This document shows, piece by piece, positions 1-8,720 of a stretch of DNA of 64,000 nt. Below the pieces are notes generated by a model, which worked only from the letters and a program-made list of their open reading frames with translations, was not told the DNA's origin and made no database searches. The stretch comes from an uncultured Maritimibacter sp. (GTDB taxonomy: Bacteria; Pseudomonadota; Alphaproteobacteria; Rhodobacterales; Rhodobacteraceae): the NCBI GenBank assembly GCA_913063035.1, contig CAJXYS010000010.1:18934-82933 (forward strand), read 5' to 3'. Position 1 is the first letter of the stretch, and the number at the start of each line of letters is the position of its first letter. Made by a program: the position numbers and the translations under genes.

Positions 1-479
1 GGCGCGGGCCGATGCTGATGGGTGCGCTCCAGCAAATGCTGACGCAGGTGGAATGGGGCGACCTGGACGTGCTGATCGTGGACCTGCCGCCCGGCACTGG
101 CGACGTGCAGCTCTCGCTGTGCCAGAAGGCGCCGGTGACCGGCGCGGTGATCGTCTCGACGCCGCAGGACGTGGCGCTTCTGGACGCGCGCAAGGCGATG
201 GACATGTTCGACAAGCTCGGCACCCCGATCCTCGGGCTGGTGGAGAACATGTCGGCCTATGTCTGCCCCCATTGCGGCAACGAGGCCCATCTCTTCGGCG
301 GCGGCGGCGTCCGCGCCGAGGCCGAGGCGCGCGGCATGCCGTTCCTGGGGGAGGTGCCGCTCTCGCTCGAGATCCGGGTGGCCGGCGACAGCGGCACGCC
401 GATCGCGGCGGGCGATGGCCCGATGGCCGAGGCCTATGCCGGGCTCGCGTCCCGTCTCGTGGCCGACGGGGTCGCCTGA
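1..479 (+). CDS. mrp: Mrp/ApbC-type P-loop Fe-S cluster carrier, C-terminal part
   Basis: This is the 3' end of a gene that begins before the window; the frame is open from base 3. The visible residues read RGPMLMGALQQML and then the PPGTGDVQLS motif typical of the MinD/Mrp family of scaffold ATPases. A CPHCG motif, which supplies the two cysteines that bridge an Fe-S cluster in the Mrp dimer, lies about 80 residues into the visible part. Family knowledge says these cytosolic proteins bind and transfer Fe-S clusters to apoproteins. The Walker A end is outside the window, so ATP binding cannot be checked. It is followed by 541 bases without a gene and does not appear to be co-transcribed with mraZ. 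Confidence 0.93.
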   Translation, partial: RGPMLMGALQQMLTQVEWGDLDVLIVDLPPGTGDVQLSLCQKAPVTGAVIVSTPQDVALLDARKAMDMFDKLGTPILGLVENMSAYVCPHCGNEAHLFGGGGVRAEAEARGMPFLGEVPLSLEIRVAGDSGTPIAAGDGPMAEAYAGLASRLVADGVA

Positions 480-501
480 TCGGGGCGAATCAGGCCCCGC
501 G

Positions 502-602
502 TCCCATCATTTCCCGCATGATTCGTCCCGTGCTGCCGGTCTCCCGCAGGATGTTCCCGTTTTGACCTCGTCTCCCCTGGAATTTTTCGGGAAATGATGG
601 GA
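502..602. repeat. 15-bp perfect inverted repeat containing TGGGA-type boxes
   Basis: TCCCATCATTTCCCG at 502-516 is matched exactly in reverse complement by CGGGAAATGATGGGA at 588-602. Each arm contains two NGGGA units with a five-base spacer, which is the spacing reported for MraZ binding boxes (TGGGN, five-base spacers) in Escherichia coli. The 71-base gap contains further TCCCG units at 526, 542 and 556. It could be a pair of MraZ operators in opposite orientation or a structured RNA leader. The repeat itself is certain; its function is inferred. Confidence 0.5.
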
Positions 603-630
603 ACGCGTCGTCCTGCGGGTAAAAACACCA

Positions 631-636
631 TATATT
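631..636 (+). promoter_or_regulatory. Candidate -10 element (TATATT) of the dcw operon
   Basis: CCATATATTGTGT at 628-640 is repeated exactly upstream of ftsZ (19799-19811), and TATATTG also occurs upstream of two other genes in the window. TATATT resembles a -10 hexamer. No good -35 hexamer sits at the standard distance, so this is tentative. It would give a leader of about 380 bases before mraZ. Confidence 0.3.
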
Positions 637-738
637 GTGTTTCATGCGTAGTTGATCGCAACCCCTTCGAAAAATTCTCGGAATGACAGGCGCTCACCAC
701 CCTGGTGCGCGTCCATGATCGAACAGAAGGGCATCTGT

Positions 739-773
739 TCCCATAGATTGGAGTTGATTTCCATGTTTTCCCA
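739..773. promoter_or_regulatory. Candidate MraZ operator: phased TYCCA repeats
   Basis: TCCCA at 739-743, TTCCA at 759-763 and TCCCA at 769-773 sit on an exact ten-base period, with the intermediate position (749-753) degenerate. On the minus strand these read TGGGA-N5-TGGAA and, two periods on, TGGGA. MraZ is known in other bacteria to bind TGGG-containing direct repeats with five-base spacers upstream of its own gene, so autoregulation of the cluster is the simplest reading. The match is from sequence pattern only. Confidence 0.45.
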
Positions 774-1020
774 TGGCATCCCTAATTCACCGATGAGGAA
801 CGGGAATTAAAGGGCACCAAGACCCAACCAACCCAAAGTCAGGTTTCATACAGGCCCCGCTTTTTCATCGAACCAAGAGATCCGGCGCGCCAGCGAGCAG
901 ACATCCCCCCAGGTGGCAGCGCAGCCGGACAGACCCAGAGATGGGACGAGGGCGGCGGATCGGGCTATGGCAGCGGCTCGGTCCGCCGTTTCGTCTCGGG
1001 GACAGCAAGGGAGCGACGCC

Positions 1021-1521
1021 GTGGCGCGGACGTTCAGAGGCGAAAGCGTCCACAAGGTGGACGGCAAGGGGCGGGTCTCGATCCCCGCCGCGTTTCGCCG
1101 TGTCCTCGAAGACAACGATCCCGACTGGAAAGAGGGTCTCAATCCCAACATCGTCATCGTCTACGGCGACAAGCGCCGCAACTACCTCGAGGGCTTCCAC
1201 ATGGTCGCCATCGAGGAGGTGGACGAGAAGATTTCCCGCCTGCCGCGCGGCTCGAAATCGCGGCGCCTGCTCGAAAAGCTCTTCAACGGCCAGTCGCTGG
1301 CCACCCAGGTCGACGAGACCGGCCGGCTCGTCCTGCCGCAGAAGCTGCGCGACAAGATCGGCATCGCCGGCGAGGCCTTCTTCATCGCCACGGGCGACAC
1401 CTTCCAGATCTGGGAGCCCGACGCCTACGCGGCGCACGAGGCCGAGATGGAGACCTGGTACGACGATTACGACGAGGATTTCGACCCCCTCGTCCTGCTC
1501 GACCAGCCGGATGGGGGCTAG
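1021..1521 (+). CDS. mraZ: MraZ transcriptional regulator of the division/wall cluster
   Basis: The 166-residue product has two SpoVT-AbrB-type halves, each with the typical VHKVDGKGRVSIP and ATQVDETGRLVLP strands and DxxGR turns. The family forms ring-shaped oligomers that bind DNA and usually repress the dcw operon. The start chosen is GTG at 1021, preceded by AAGGGA at a suitable distance, because the protein then begins ARTFRGESVHKVD as in relatives. A longer in-frame start at 913 adds an unrelated Ala/Arg-rich stretch and is rejected. The gene ends three bases before rsmH and is the first gene of the operon. The acidic tail (about residues 145-160, rich in Asp, Glu and Tyr) is longer than in enterobacterial MraZ. 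Confidence 0.95.
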   Translation: MARTFRGESVHKVDGKGRVSIPAAFRRVLEDNDPDWKEGLNPNIVIVYGDKRRNYLEGFHMVAIEEVDEKISRLPRGSKSRRLLEKLFNGQSLATQVDETGRLVLPQKLRDKIGIAGEAFFIATGDTFQIWEPDAYAAHEAEMETWYDDYDEDFDPLVLLDQPDGG

Positions 1522-1524
1522 GCC

Positions 1525-2538
1525 ATGGCGGCCCGGGCCCCCGCACCTGCCGACGCACCCCATATCCCGGTCCTGCTGGACCCGCTGATCGCCGCCGTCT
1601 CGCCCGTGCACGGCACCTGGCTCGATGGCACCTTCGGCGCGGGCGGCTATACCCGAGCGTTGCTGGAGTCGGGCGCCGCGAAGGTGATCGCGGTGGATCG
1701 CGACCCGACCGTGTTCGAGCGTGCGCGGGGCTGGGTCGGGGACTACGGCGACCGGCTGGCGCTGATCGAAGGCGAATTCGCGGAGCTCGATGCGCTCGCC
1801 GCCGCGGCCGGCGCCGAAACGCTCGACGGGGTGGTGCTGGACGTGGGCGTCTCGTCCATGCAGATCGACGAGGCGGCGCGCGGCTTCTCCTTCGCCCAGG
1901 ACGGCCCGCTCGACATGCGGATGAGCGGGCAGGGCCGCAGCGCGGCCGATCTGGTCGCCACGCTCGACGAGGGCGTTCTGGCCGACATCATTTTCCAATA
2001 TGGCGAGGACCGTGCCGCGCGCCGGATCGCCAGGGCCATCGCGGCGGCCCGCGCCGAGGCGCCGATCACCACGACCGGGCAGCTCGCCGCGATCGTCGCG
2101 CGCTGCCTGCCGCGCCCCAAGCCGGGCCAGCCGAACCCGGCGACGCGCACCTTCCAGGCGCTCAGGATCGCGGTCAATGACGAGCTGGGCCAGCTGGCCG
2201 AGGGGCTGGCCGCGGCCGAGCGGGCGCTGGCGCCGGGCGGACTCCTGGCCGTGGTCACCTTCCATTCGCTGGAGGATCGCATCGTCAAGCGGTTCATCCA
2301 GGACCGGTCGAGCACCGGGGGCGGCGGCAGCCGCCATGCCCCGGCCGCCGCCGCGCACACGCCCCGCTTCGAGCGGGTCACCAAGAAGGCCGTCACCCCC
2401 GACGCGGCGGAACGCGCCGCCAACCCGCGGGCGCGGTCGGCCAAGCTCCGGGTCGCGCGGCGGACCGACGCGCCGGCCGAACCCGTCGACCGGCAGGCGC
2501 TGGGCCTGCCGCGGATCGCTTTGAGTGGAGAGATCTGA
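1525..2538 (+). CDS. rsmH: 16S rRNA (cytosine(1402)-N(4))-methyltransferase RsmH
   Basis: RsmH (MraW) methylates N4 of C1402 in the ribosomal P-site of 16S rRNA using S-adenosylmethionine. The 337-residue product shows [10 protein letters not shown] near the N terminus, the SAM-binding [14 protein letters not shown], the [13 protein letters not shown] motif and the [12 protein letters not shown] signature, all hallmarks of the family. Length is normal. It begins three bases after mraZ and its TGA overlaps the ftsL ATG by one base (TGATG), so translation is probably coupled. Confidence 0.97.
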   Translation: MAARAPAPADAPHIPVLLDPLIAAVSPVHGTWLDGTFGAGGYTRALLESGAAKVIAVDRDPTVFERARGWVGDYGDRLALIEGEFAELDALAAAAGAETLDGVVLDVGVSSMQIDEAARGFSFAQDGPLDMRMSGQGRSAADLVATLDEGVLADIIFQYGEDRAARRIARAIAAARAEAPITTTGQLAAIVARCLPRPKPGQPNPATRTFQALRIAVNDELGQLAEGLAAAERALAPGGLLAVVTFHSLEDRIVKRFIQDRSSTGGGGSRHAPAAAAHTPRFERVTKKAVTPDAAERAANPRARSAKLRVARRTDAPAEPVDRQALGLPRIALSGEI

Positions 2539-2894
2539 TGCGTGGCCTGATCTATGTCCTGTCGACCCTTGCGGTGATCGCGCTGGCCTACTGGGCCTAT
2601 CACGAGAACTACCAGACCCAGCAGGCCCTGCGCGAGGTCAAGAGCCTTCAGCGCCAGATCGGCGACGCGCGCGAGCGGCTGGCGGTTCTGCGCGCCGAAT
2701 GGGCCTATCTCAACCGCCCCGAGCGGCTGCGTGACTTGTCGGAGCTGAACTTTCCGGACCTGCAGCTGATGCCGCTGGCGCCCGAGCATTTCGGCAGCGT
2801 GGCCGAGGTCGCCTATCCCGCGCCCGAGCCGCGCTTCGGGATCCTGGACCCGGTCGATGTCGCGGCCCGCCTGATCGAGGGAGTCGCCGAATGA
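2538..2894 (+). CDS. ftsL: Cell division protein FtsL
   Basis: A 118-residue bitopic protein: residues 3-20 form the membrane segment (LIYVLSTLAVIALAYWAY), followed by a heptad-rich periplasmic region (QALREVKSLQRQIGDARERL) and the WAYLNRPERLRDLSE motif common in alphaproteobacterial FtsL. FtsL joins FtsB and FtsQ to connect early and late divisome proteins and to activate FtsW-FtsI. FtsL proteins vary a lot in sequence, so the assignment rests on topology, motif and position between rsmH and ftsI. Its stop overlaps the ftsI start (ATGA). Confidence 0.9.
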   Translation: MRGLIYVLSTLAVIALAYWAYHENYQTQQALREVKSLQRQIGDARERLAVLRAEWAYLNRPERLRDLSELNFPDLQLMPLAPEHFGSVAEVAYPAPEPRFGILDPVDVAARLIEGVAE

Positions 2895-4675
2895 CCCGTA
2901 CGCCGCTTCGCCCGCTCGCCCGCGTGCTCGAGGCCCGCGCCAAGGGCGAAAACCCCGACGCGATCGAGCGCGAGAACATCAGGCTGCGCCACGAGAGGAT
3001 GCGCGACCGCATGCGGGTCCGCGCCGAGAGCCGCCTGCTGATGATGGCGGTGATGTTCGTCATGCTGTTCGCCGTCGTGGGTGCGCGGATGGGGGTGCTC
3101 GCCTCGACCGAACCCTCGGAGCCGCGGGCCTCGGCCGGCGGCGAGAGCATCGTGGCGCAGCGCGCCGACATCGTCGACCGCAATGGCCGGCTGCTGGCGA
3201 CCAACCTGGTCACCAATGCGCTCTATGCCCAGCCGCCGATGATGATCGAGCCCGCGCGCGCGGCGCGCGAGCTGGCGAAAATCTTCCCCGATCTCGACGA
3301 GGAGGAACTGGTCGAGGACTTCACCGGAAAGCGCAAGTTCCTGTGGATCAAGCGGAAAATATCGCCCGAGCAGCAGCAGATGGTGCATGACATCGGCGAG
3401 CCGGGGCTTCTGTTCGGACCGCGCGAGATGCGGCTCTATCCCAATGGCCGGCTGGCCGCGCATGTGCTGGGCGGCGCCGGCTTCGGGCGCGAGGGCGTCC
3501 ATTCGGCCGAGGTGATCGGCGTGGCCGGGGTGGAAAAGGCCTTCGACGATTACCTCCGCGATCCGGCCAATGGCGGCGCGCCGCTGGAGCTGTCGCTGGA
3601 CCTGACGGTGCAGGCCACCGCGCGCCGGGTGCTCGAGGGCGGGATGAAGATCATGGATGCCAAGGGCGCGACCGCGATCCTCATGGACGCCAGGACGGGC
3701 GAGCTGGTGAGCCTCGTCTCGCTGCCCGATTTCGACCCGAACGACCGGCCCGTACCGCTGACTGAGGGCGACCCGTCGGACAGCCCGCTGTTCAACCGCG
3801 CGGTGCAGGGGGTCTACGAACTCGGCTCGACCTTCAAGGTCTTCACCGCGGCGCAGGCGCTCGAGATGGGGGTTGCCGCGCCCGGGACGATGGTGGACAC
3901 CCAGGGGCCGCTGCGCTGGGGCAAGTTCCGCATCCGCGATTTCCACGATTACGGGTCGGAGATGAGCCTGACCGACGTGATCGTCAAAAGCTCGAATATC
4001 GGCACGGCACGGCTGGCCCAGCAGATCGGGGGCGACCGCCAGCGTGTCTTCCTCGAACGGCTGGGCCTGACGGAGCCCACGCCCGTCGAGCTGGTCGAGG
4101 CGCCGGGCATCGCGCCGCTGCTGCCCGCGCGCTGGTCGGAGCTGTCGACCATGACCATTTCCTACGGCCACGGCCTCTCGGCCAGCCCGCTGCACCTGGC
4201 GGCGGCCTATGCCTCTGTCGTCAACGGCGGCTGCAAGGTGGCGCCGACGCTTGTCAGGCGCGCGCCGGAACCGGGCTGCGCGGAGCGGGTGATCTCCGAG
4301 AAGACGTCGCGCACGATCCGCGGCATGCTGCGCGAGGTCGTGACCCGCGGCACCGCCAGCTTCGCCGAGGTCGAGGGCTACGCGGTGGGTGGCAAGACCG
4401 GCACCGCCGACAAGCCGCGCCCGCGGGGCGGGTATTACGAGGACCGCGTGATCGCGACCTTCGCGGGGCTCTTCCCGGCCCATGACCCCGACTACGTTCT
4501 GATCGTGACGCTGGACGAGCCGACGGTCTCGGCGCTCGGCGAGGCGCAGCGTACCGCGGGCTGGACCGCCGTGCCGGTCGCGTCCGAGCTGATCCGCCGC
4601 GTCGCGCCGCTTCTGGACATGCGGCCCGAGATTGAACCGGGTCCGGCCTTCGGGGTAAAGCTGACGGGCAACTGA
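2891..4675 (+). CDS. ftsI: Penicillin-binding protein 3, division transpeptidase FtsI
   Basis: The 594-residue product is a class B PBP that crosslinks septal peptidoglycan. After a basic cytoplasmic stretch of about 47 residues comes a membrane helix (about 48-65), a PBP dimer domain starting near the DIVDRNGRLLATN motif (about 93-105), and the transpeptidase domain with active-site STFK at 313-316, SSN at 367-369 and KTG at 502-504. All three catalytic motifs are intact. The start overlaps ftsL by four bases. FtsW, its partner glycosyltransferase, is encoded further down in the same cluster. Confidence 0.97.
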   Translation: MTRTPLRPLARVLEARAKGENPDAIERENIRLRHERMRDRMRVRAESRLLMMAVMFVMLFAVVGARMGVLASTEPSEPRASAGGESIVAQRADIVDRNGRLLATNLVTNALYAQPPMMIEPARAARELAKIFPDLDEEELVEDFTGKRKFLWIKRKISPEQQQMVHDIGEPGLLFGPREMRLYPNGRLAAHVLGGAGFGREGVHSAEVIGVAGVEKAFDDYLRDPANGGAPLELSLDLTVQATARRVLEGGMKIMDAKGATAILMDARTGELVSLVSLPDFDPNDRPVPLTEGDPSDSPLFNRAVQGVYELGSTFKVFTAAQALEMGVAAPGTMVDTQGPLRWGKFRIRDFHDYGSEMSLTDVIVKSSNIGTARLAQQIGGDRQRVFLERLGLTEPTPVELVEAPGIAPLLPARWSELSTMTISYGHGLSASPLHLAAAYASVVNGGCKVAPTLVRRAPEPGCAERVISEKTSRTIRGMLREVVTRGTASFAEVEGYAVGGKTGTADKPRPRGGYYEDRVIATFAGLFPAHDPDYVLIVTLDEPTVSALGEAQRTAGWTAVPVASELIRRVAPLLDMRPEIEPGPAFGVKLTGN

Positions 4676-4697
4676 GGCAGAGTCGGACCCACACCGC

Positions 4698-6185
4698 ATG
4701 ACCACGGACCGGGCAGAGACCAGGACACTCCACGCGCTCGGTCTGCCCGAGGGCGGGCCGCGGCGCGTCACCGGGCTGTCGGTGGACAGCCGCGACACCA
4801 GGCCGGGCCATCTTTTCGCCGCGCTGCCGGGCACGCGGGTGCACGGGGCGGAGTTCATTTCCTACGCGCTGCGCATGGGGGCGGCGGCGGTGCTGACCGA
4901 TTCCGAGGGCGCCGCGATCGCCGCCGAGGCGCTGGCCGAAAGCGACGCGACGCTGGTGCTGTCCGAAGATCCGCGCCTGGCGCTGGCCAGGGCCGCGGCG
5001 CGATGGTTCGACCGCCAGCCCGAGGTGGCCGTCGCGGTGACCGGGACGAATGGCAAGACCTCGGTGGCCAGCTTCACCCGCCAGATCTGGACGGTGCTCG
5101 GCCGCGCGGCGTCCAACATGGGCACCACCGGGATCGAGGGGGCCTTTTCCGCGCCGCTCGCCCACACCACCCCCGAGCCGATCACGCTGCACCGGGCGCT
5201 GGCCCGGATGGCCGATGCCGGCGTCACCCATGTCGCGATGGAGGCCTCGAGCCACGGGCTGGAACAGCGCCGGGTCGACGGGGTGCACCTGGCCGCCGCG
5301 GCCTTCAGCAATTTCAGCCAGGATCACCTCGACTATCACGGCAGCTTCGACGCCTACTTCGCCGCGAAAGCGGGGCTTTTCACCCGCGTCCTGCCCGATG
5401 ACGGGGGCGCGGTCATCAATATCGACGATCCGAAAGGCCCGGTCATGGCGGCGCTTGCCACCTCGCGCGGGCAGCGCCTGCTGACGGTGGGCCGGGCCGA
5501 CAATGCCGATCTCCGGATCGAGAGCCAGCGCTTCGACGCGACCGGCCAGGAGCTGCGCTTCCGCTGGCAGGGCCAGGCGCGGCAGCTGCGGCTGGGGCTG
5601 ATCGGCGGCTTCCAGGCGCAGAACGCGCTGCTGGCGGCGGGGCTGGCCATCGCCGCGGCCGAGGCGCCCGACGCGGTCTTCGGCGCGCTCGGCCACCTGT
5701 CGACCGTGCGTGGACGGATGGAACTGGCGGCCACGCGCGAGAACGGCGCGACCGTCTTCGTCGACTATGCCCACACGCCGGATGCGCTGGCCACGGCGCT
5801 GCAGGCGCTGCGCCCGCACGTGATGGGGCGGCTCATCGTCGTCTTCGGCGCCGGCGGCGACCGCGACCGTACCAAGCGCCCGCTCATGGGGCAGGCAGCG
5901 GCGGATCACGCTGATCTCGCCTTCGTCACCGACGACAATCCCCGGACGGAGGATCCCGCCGCGATCCGTGCCGAGATCATGGCCGCCTGTCCCGAGGCGG
6001 TCGAGGTGCATGACCGGGCCGAGGCGATCCTGCGCGGCGTCGACGCGCTGCAGCCGGGCGACGCGCTGCTGATCGCCGGCAAGGGGCACGAGACCGGCCA
6101 GGTCGTGGGCGAGGATGTCTTCCCCTTCGACGATGTCGAGCAGGCCAGCATGGCGGTCGCCGCGCTTGACGGGAGGGTCGCGTGA
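4698..6185 (+). CDS. murE: UDP-MurNAc-L-Ala-D-Glu:meso-diaminopimelate ligase MurE
   Basis: MurE adds the third amino acid to the peptidoglycan stem peptide in the cytoplasm using ATP. The 495-residue product has the ATP-binding GTNGKTSVASF motif, the YFAAKAGLF region that contains the carbamylated lysine of Mur ligases, and DDNPRTEDP near residue 415. The DNPR motif is the known determinant for meso-diaminopimelate over lysine. It lies 22 bases after ftsI and overlaps murF by four bases (GTGA). Confidence 0.97.
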   Translation: MTTDRAETRTLHALGLPEGGPRRVTGLSVDSRDTRPGHLFAALPGTRVHGAEFISYALRMGAAAVLTDSEGAAIAAEALAESDATLVLSEDPRLALARAAARWFDRQPEVAVAVTGTNGKTSVASFTRQIWTVLGRAASNMGTTGIEGAFSAPLAHTTPEPITLHRALARMADAGVTHVAMEASSHGLEQRRVDGVHLAAAAFSNFSQDHLDYHGSFDAYFAAKAGLFTRVLPDDGGAVINIDDPKGPVMAALATSRGQRLLTVGRADNADLRIESQRFDATGQELRFRWQGQARQLRLGLIGGFQAQNALLAAGLAIAAAEAPDAVFGALGHLSTVRGRMELAATRENGATVFVDYAHTPDALATALQALRPHVMGRLIVVFGAGGDRDRTKRPLMGQAAADHADLAFVTDDNPRTEDPAAIRAEIMAACPEAVEVHDRAEAILRGVDALQPGDALLIAGKGHETGQVVGEDVFPFDDVEQASMAVAALDGRVA

Positions 6186-7633
6186 GCGCGCCGCTCTGGA
6201 CAGCGGCCGAGGCCGCGGCGGCCACCGGCGGCACGGTCAACGGCGACTGGCAGGCGACGGGCGTCTCCATCGATACGCGGAGCCTGGCGCCGGGCGATCT
6301 CTTCGTGGCGCTGACGGATCGGCGCGACGGCCACGACTTCGTCGCCGACGCGCTGGCGCGCGGCGCGGCCGCCGCCATGGTCTCGCGTCATCCCGAGGGC
6401 GTCGCCGCGGATGCGCCGCTTCTCGTGGTTCCGGACGTGCTGGAGGGGCTGGCCGCGCTCGGCCGTGCGGGGCGCGCGCGCAGCGCGGCCCGGGTCGTTG
6501 GCATCACCGGCTCGGTCGGCAAGACCTCGACAAAGGAAATGCTGGCCGCCGTCCTCGGCGCGCAGGGCCGGACCCACGCCGCGGAAAAGAGCTACAACAA
6601 CCACTGGGGCGTGCCCCTGACGCTGGCGCGGCTGCCGCGGGACGCGGATTTCGCGGTGATCGAGATCGGCATGAATCGCCCCGGCGAGATCGCGCCGCTG
6701 TCGCGGCTCGCGCGGCCCCACGTGGCCCTGATCACCACGGTTGCGCCGGCCCATCTCGAGGCCTTCGAGAGCATCGAGGGCATCGCCCGCGAAAAGGCCG
6801 ACATCGTCGCGGGGCTCGAACCCGGCGGTGTCGCGGTACTGAACGCCGACATCGACACGCTGCCGATCCTGCGCGCCCGCGCGGCGGAGGCCGGCGCGCG
6901 GATCCGAAGCTTCGGGATCGGCGCCGTGGCGGATATCCGCGGCCTTTCGGTCACGCTCGCGGCGGACGCGACGGTCGTGAAGGCGCGGATGGACGGCGCC
7001 GAGCTCATGTTCAAGATCGCGAGCCCGGGGCGGCATTTCGCGATGAACGCGCTGGGCGTGCTGGGCGCGGTGGATGCGCTCGGGGCGGACACGGCGCTTG
7101 CCGCGGTGGCGCTGGCGCGCTGGGCGCCGCCCGCGGGACGCGGCGACCGGGCCCGGGTCCAGCTCGATCTTTACGACGAGGCGGCAGGCTTCGACCTCAT
7201 CGACGACGCCTTCAACGCCAACCCGGCCTCGATGGCCGCGGCCCTGGACGTGCTGGCCGCGGCCGATCCCGTGGACGGGGTGGGCCGGGTCTCGCGGGGG
7301 CGGCGCATCGCGGTGCTGGGCGACATGCTGGAACTGGGCACGGGCGAACTGGCCGCCCATGCGGCGCTGGCCGGGGAGCCATCGATGGCCGCCGTCGCCA
7401 GGGTACACTGCGTGGGACCGCGGATGAGAAGCCTCTGGGAGGCGCTGCCGCAAGATCAGCGCGGGGCCTGGGTGGAGACCGCCGAGGACCTGGCCGCGCG
7501 CGCCCATACCCTGGCCGACCCCGGCGATGTCGTGCTGGTCAAGGGGTCCAAGGGTTCGCGGGTGAGCCTCGTCGTTGACGCGCTCCGGAAACTGGGGCAA
7601 GCCACCCCGAACCAAGACCGGGGGACCGAGTGA
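6182..7633 (+). CDS. murF: UDP-MurNAc-tripeptide:D-Ala-D-Ala ligase MurF
   Basis: MurF adds the D-Ala-D-Ala dipeptide to give the UDP-MurNAc pentapeptide. The 483-residue product starts at GTG (6182) inside the murE stop region. It shows SIDTRSLAPGDLF in the N-terminal domain, the P-loop GITGSVGKTSTKEM, the YNNHWGVPLTLA motif, and DAFNANPASM in the C-terminal domain, the classical order for MurF. The gene abuts mraY with no spacer (TGAATG). Confidence 0.96.
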   Translation: MSAPLWTAAEAAAATGGTVNGDWQATGVSIDTRSLAPGDLFVALTDRRDGHDFVADALARGAAAAMVSRHPEGVAADAPLLVVPDVLEGLAALGRAGRARSAARVVGITGSVGKTSTKEMLAAVLGAQGRTHAAEKSYNNHWGVPLTLARLPRDADFAVIEIGMNRPGEIAPLSRLARPHVALITTVAPAHLEAFESIEGIAREKADIVAGLEPGGVAVLNADIDTLPILRARAAEAGARIRSFGIGAVADIRGLSVTLAADATVVKARMDGAELMFKIASPGRHFAMNALGVLGAVDALGADTALAAVALARWAPPAGRGDRARVQLDLYDEAAGFDLIDDAFNANPASMAAALDVLAAADPVDGVGRVSRGRRIAVLGDMLELGTGELAAHAALAGEPSMAAVARVHCVGPRMRSLWEALPQDQRGAWVETAEDLAARAHTLADPGDVVLVKGSKGSRVSLVVDALRKLGQATPNQDRGTE

Positions 7634-8719
7634 ATGCTCTACCTGCTGAGTGAACTGTCGGACGGCGGCGACCTGTTCAACCTGTTTCGATACATTACCT
7701 TCCGGGCGGGCGGCGCGTTCTTCACGGCGCTTATCTTCGGGTTCCTCTTCGGCCGTCCCCTCATCAACCTGCTCCGCAAGCGCCAGTCCAACGGCCAGCC
7801 GATCCGCGACGACGGGCCGGAAAGCCACATGCTGACCAAGAGCGGCACGCCGACCATGGGCGGGGTGCTGATCCTGGGCGCGCTGGTGGTCTCGACCCTG
7901 CTCTGGACGCGGCTCGACAATCCCTATGTGTGGATCGTGCTCTTCGTGACCATCGCCTTCGGGCTGGTGGGGTTCGTGGATGACTACCAGAAGGTCAGCC
8001 AGAACAATCACAAGGGCGTGCCGGGCAAGGTGCGGCTCGCGCTCGGTTTCCTGATCGCGGCGATCGCCGGCGGCGCGGCGGCCTGGGTGCACCCGGCCGA
8101 GCTGACCAACCAGCTGGCGCTGCCGGTCTTCAAGGACGTGCTGGTCAATCTGGGGCTGCTCTTCGTGCCCTTCGCCATGATCGTGATCGTGGGCGCGGCC
8201 AACGCTGTGAACCTCACCGACGGGCTGGACGGCCTCGCCATCATGCCGGTGATGATCGCGGCCGGAACGCTGGGGGTGATCGCCTACGCCGTCGGTCGGG
8301 TCGATTTCACCGAGTATCTCGACGTCCACTACGTGCCCGGCACCGGCGAGATCCTGATCTTCACCGCCGGGCTGATCGGCGGCGGGCTCGGCTTTCTGTG
8401 GTACAACGCGCCCCCCGCGGCGGTCTTCATGGGCGATACCGGCTCGCTCGCGCTGGGCGGCGCCCTCGGTGCGATCGCGGTGGCGACCAAGCACGAGATC
8501 GTTCTGGCCATCGTCGGCGGGCTTTTCGTGGTCGAGGCGCTCTCGGTCATCATCCAGGTGCTCTATTTCAAGCGCACCGGCAAACGGGTCTTCCTGATGG
8601 CGCCGATCCACCACCATTTCGAGAAGAAGGGCTGGGCGGAAAGCCAGATCGTCGTCCGCTTCTGGATTATCGCGCTGATCCTGGCGCTGATCGGTCTCGC
8701 CACGCTCAAGGTGCGGTGA
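7634..8719 (+). CDS. mraY: Phospho-MurNAc-pentapeptide transferase MraY
   Basis: MraY is the integral membrane enzyme that transfers phospho-MurNAc-pentapeptide to undecaprenyl phosphate, making lipid I. The 361-residue product has the expected many membrane segments and the conserved cytoplasmic motifs: FVDDYQKV with the Asp pair, [25 protein letters not shown] and the HHHFEKKGW histidine motif near the C terminus. Length is normal for the family. It follows murF directly and precedes murD by one base. Confidence 0.98.
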   Translation: MLYLLSELSDGGDLFNLFRYITFRAGGAFFTALIFGFLFGRPLINLLRKRQSNGQPIRDDGPESHMLTKSGTPTMGGVLILGALVVSTLLWTRLDNPYVWIVLFVTIAFGLVGFVDDYQKVSQNNHKGVPGKVRLALGFLIAAIAGGAAAWVHPAELTNQLALPVFKDVLVNLGLLFVPFAMIVIVGAANAVNLTDGLDGLAIMPVMIAAGTLGVIAYAVGRVDFTEYLDVHYVPGTGEILIFTAGLIGGGLGFLWYNAPPAAVFMGDTGSLALGGALGAIAVATKHEIVLAIVGGLFVVEALSVIIQVLYFKRTGKRVFLMAPIHHHFEKKGWAESQIVVRFWIIALILALIGLATLKVR

Positions 8720-8720
8720 C

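Larger units (their letters stand above)
480..1020. other. Long non-coding region upstream of the dcw cluster
   Basis: No open frame here has coding character or a ribosome binding site. The region is less GC-rich than its surroundings and holds several signals listed separately: a 15-base inverted repeat, a set of TCCCA-type repeats phased at ten bases, and a TATATT element. It is the only stretch over 300 bases without a gene in the window and is therefore likely to be the control region and leader for the whole division and wall operon. Confidence 0.8.

Noticed and set aside
913..1020. Longer N terminus for mraZ
   Set aside because: The extra residues are not MraZ-like, and GTG 1021 has a good ribosome site and the family N terminus.
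2813..4858. Long minus-strand open frame (about 680 codons) opposite ftsI
   Set aside because: It is a mirror of the GC-rich ftsI codons, Arg/Gly/Asp-rich with no family motif and no ribosome site; ftsI has all catalytic motifs.
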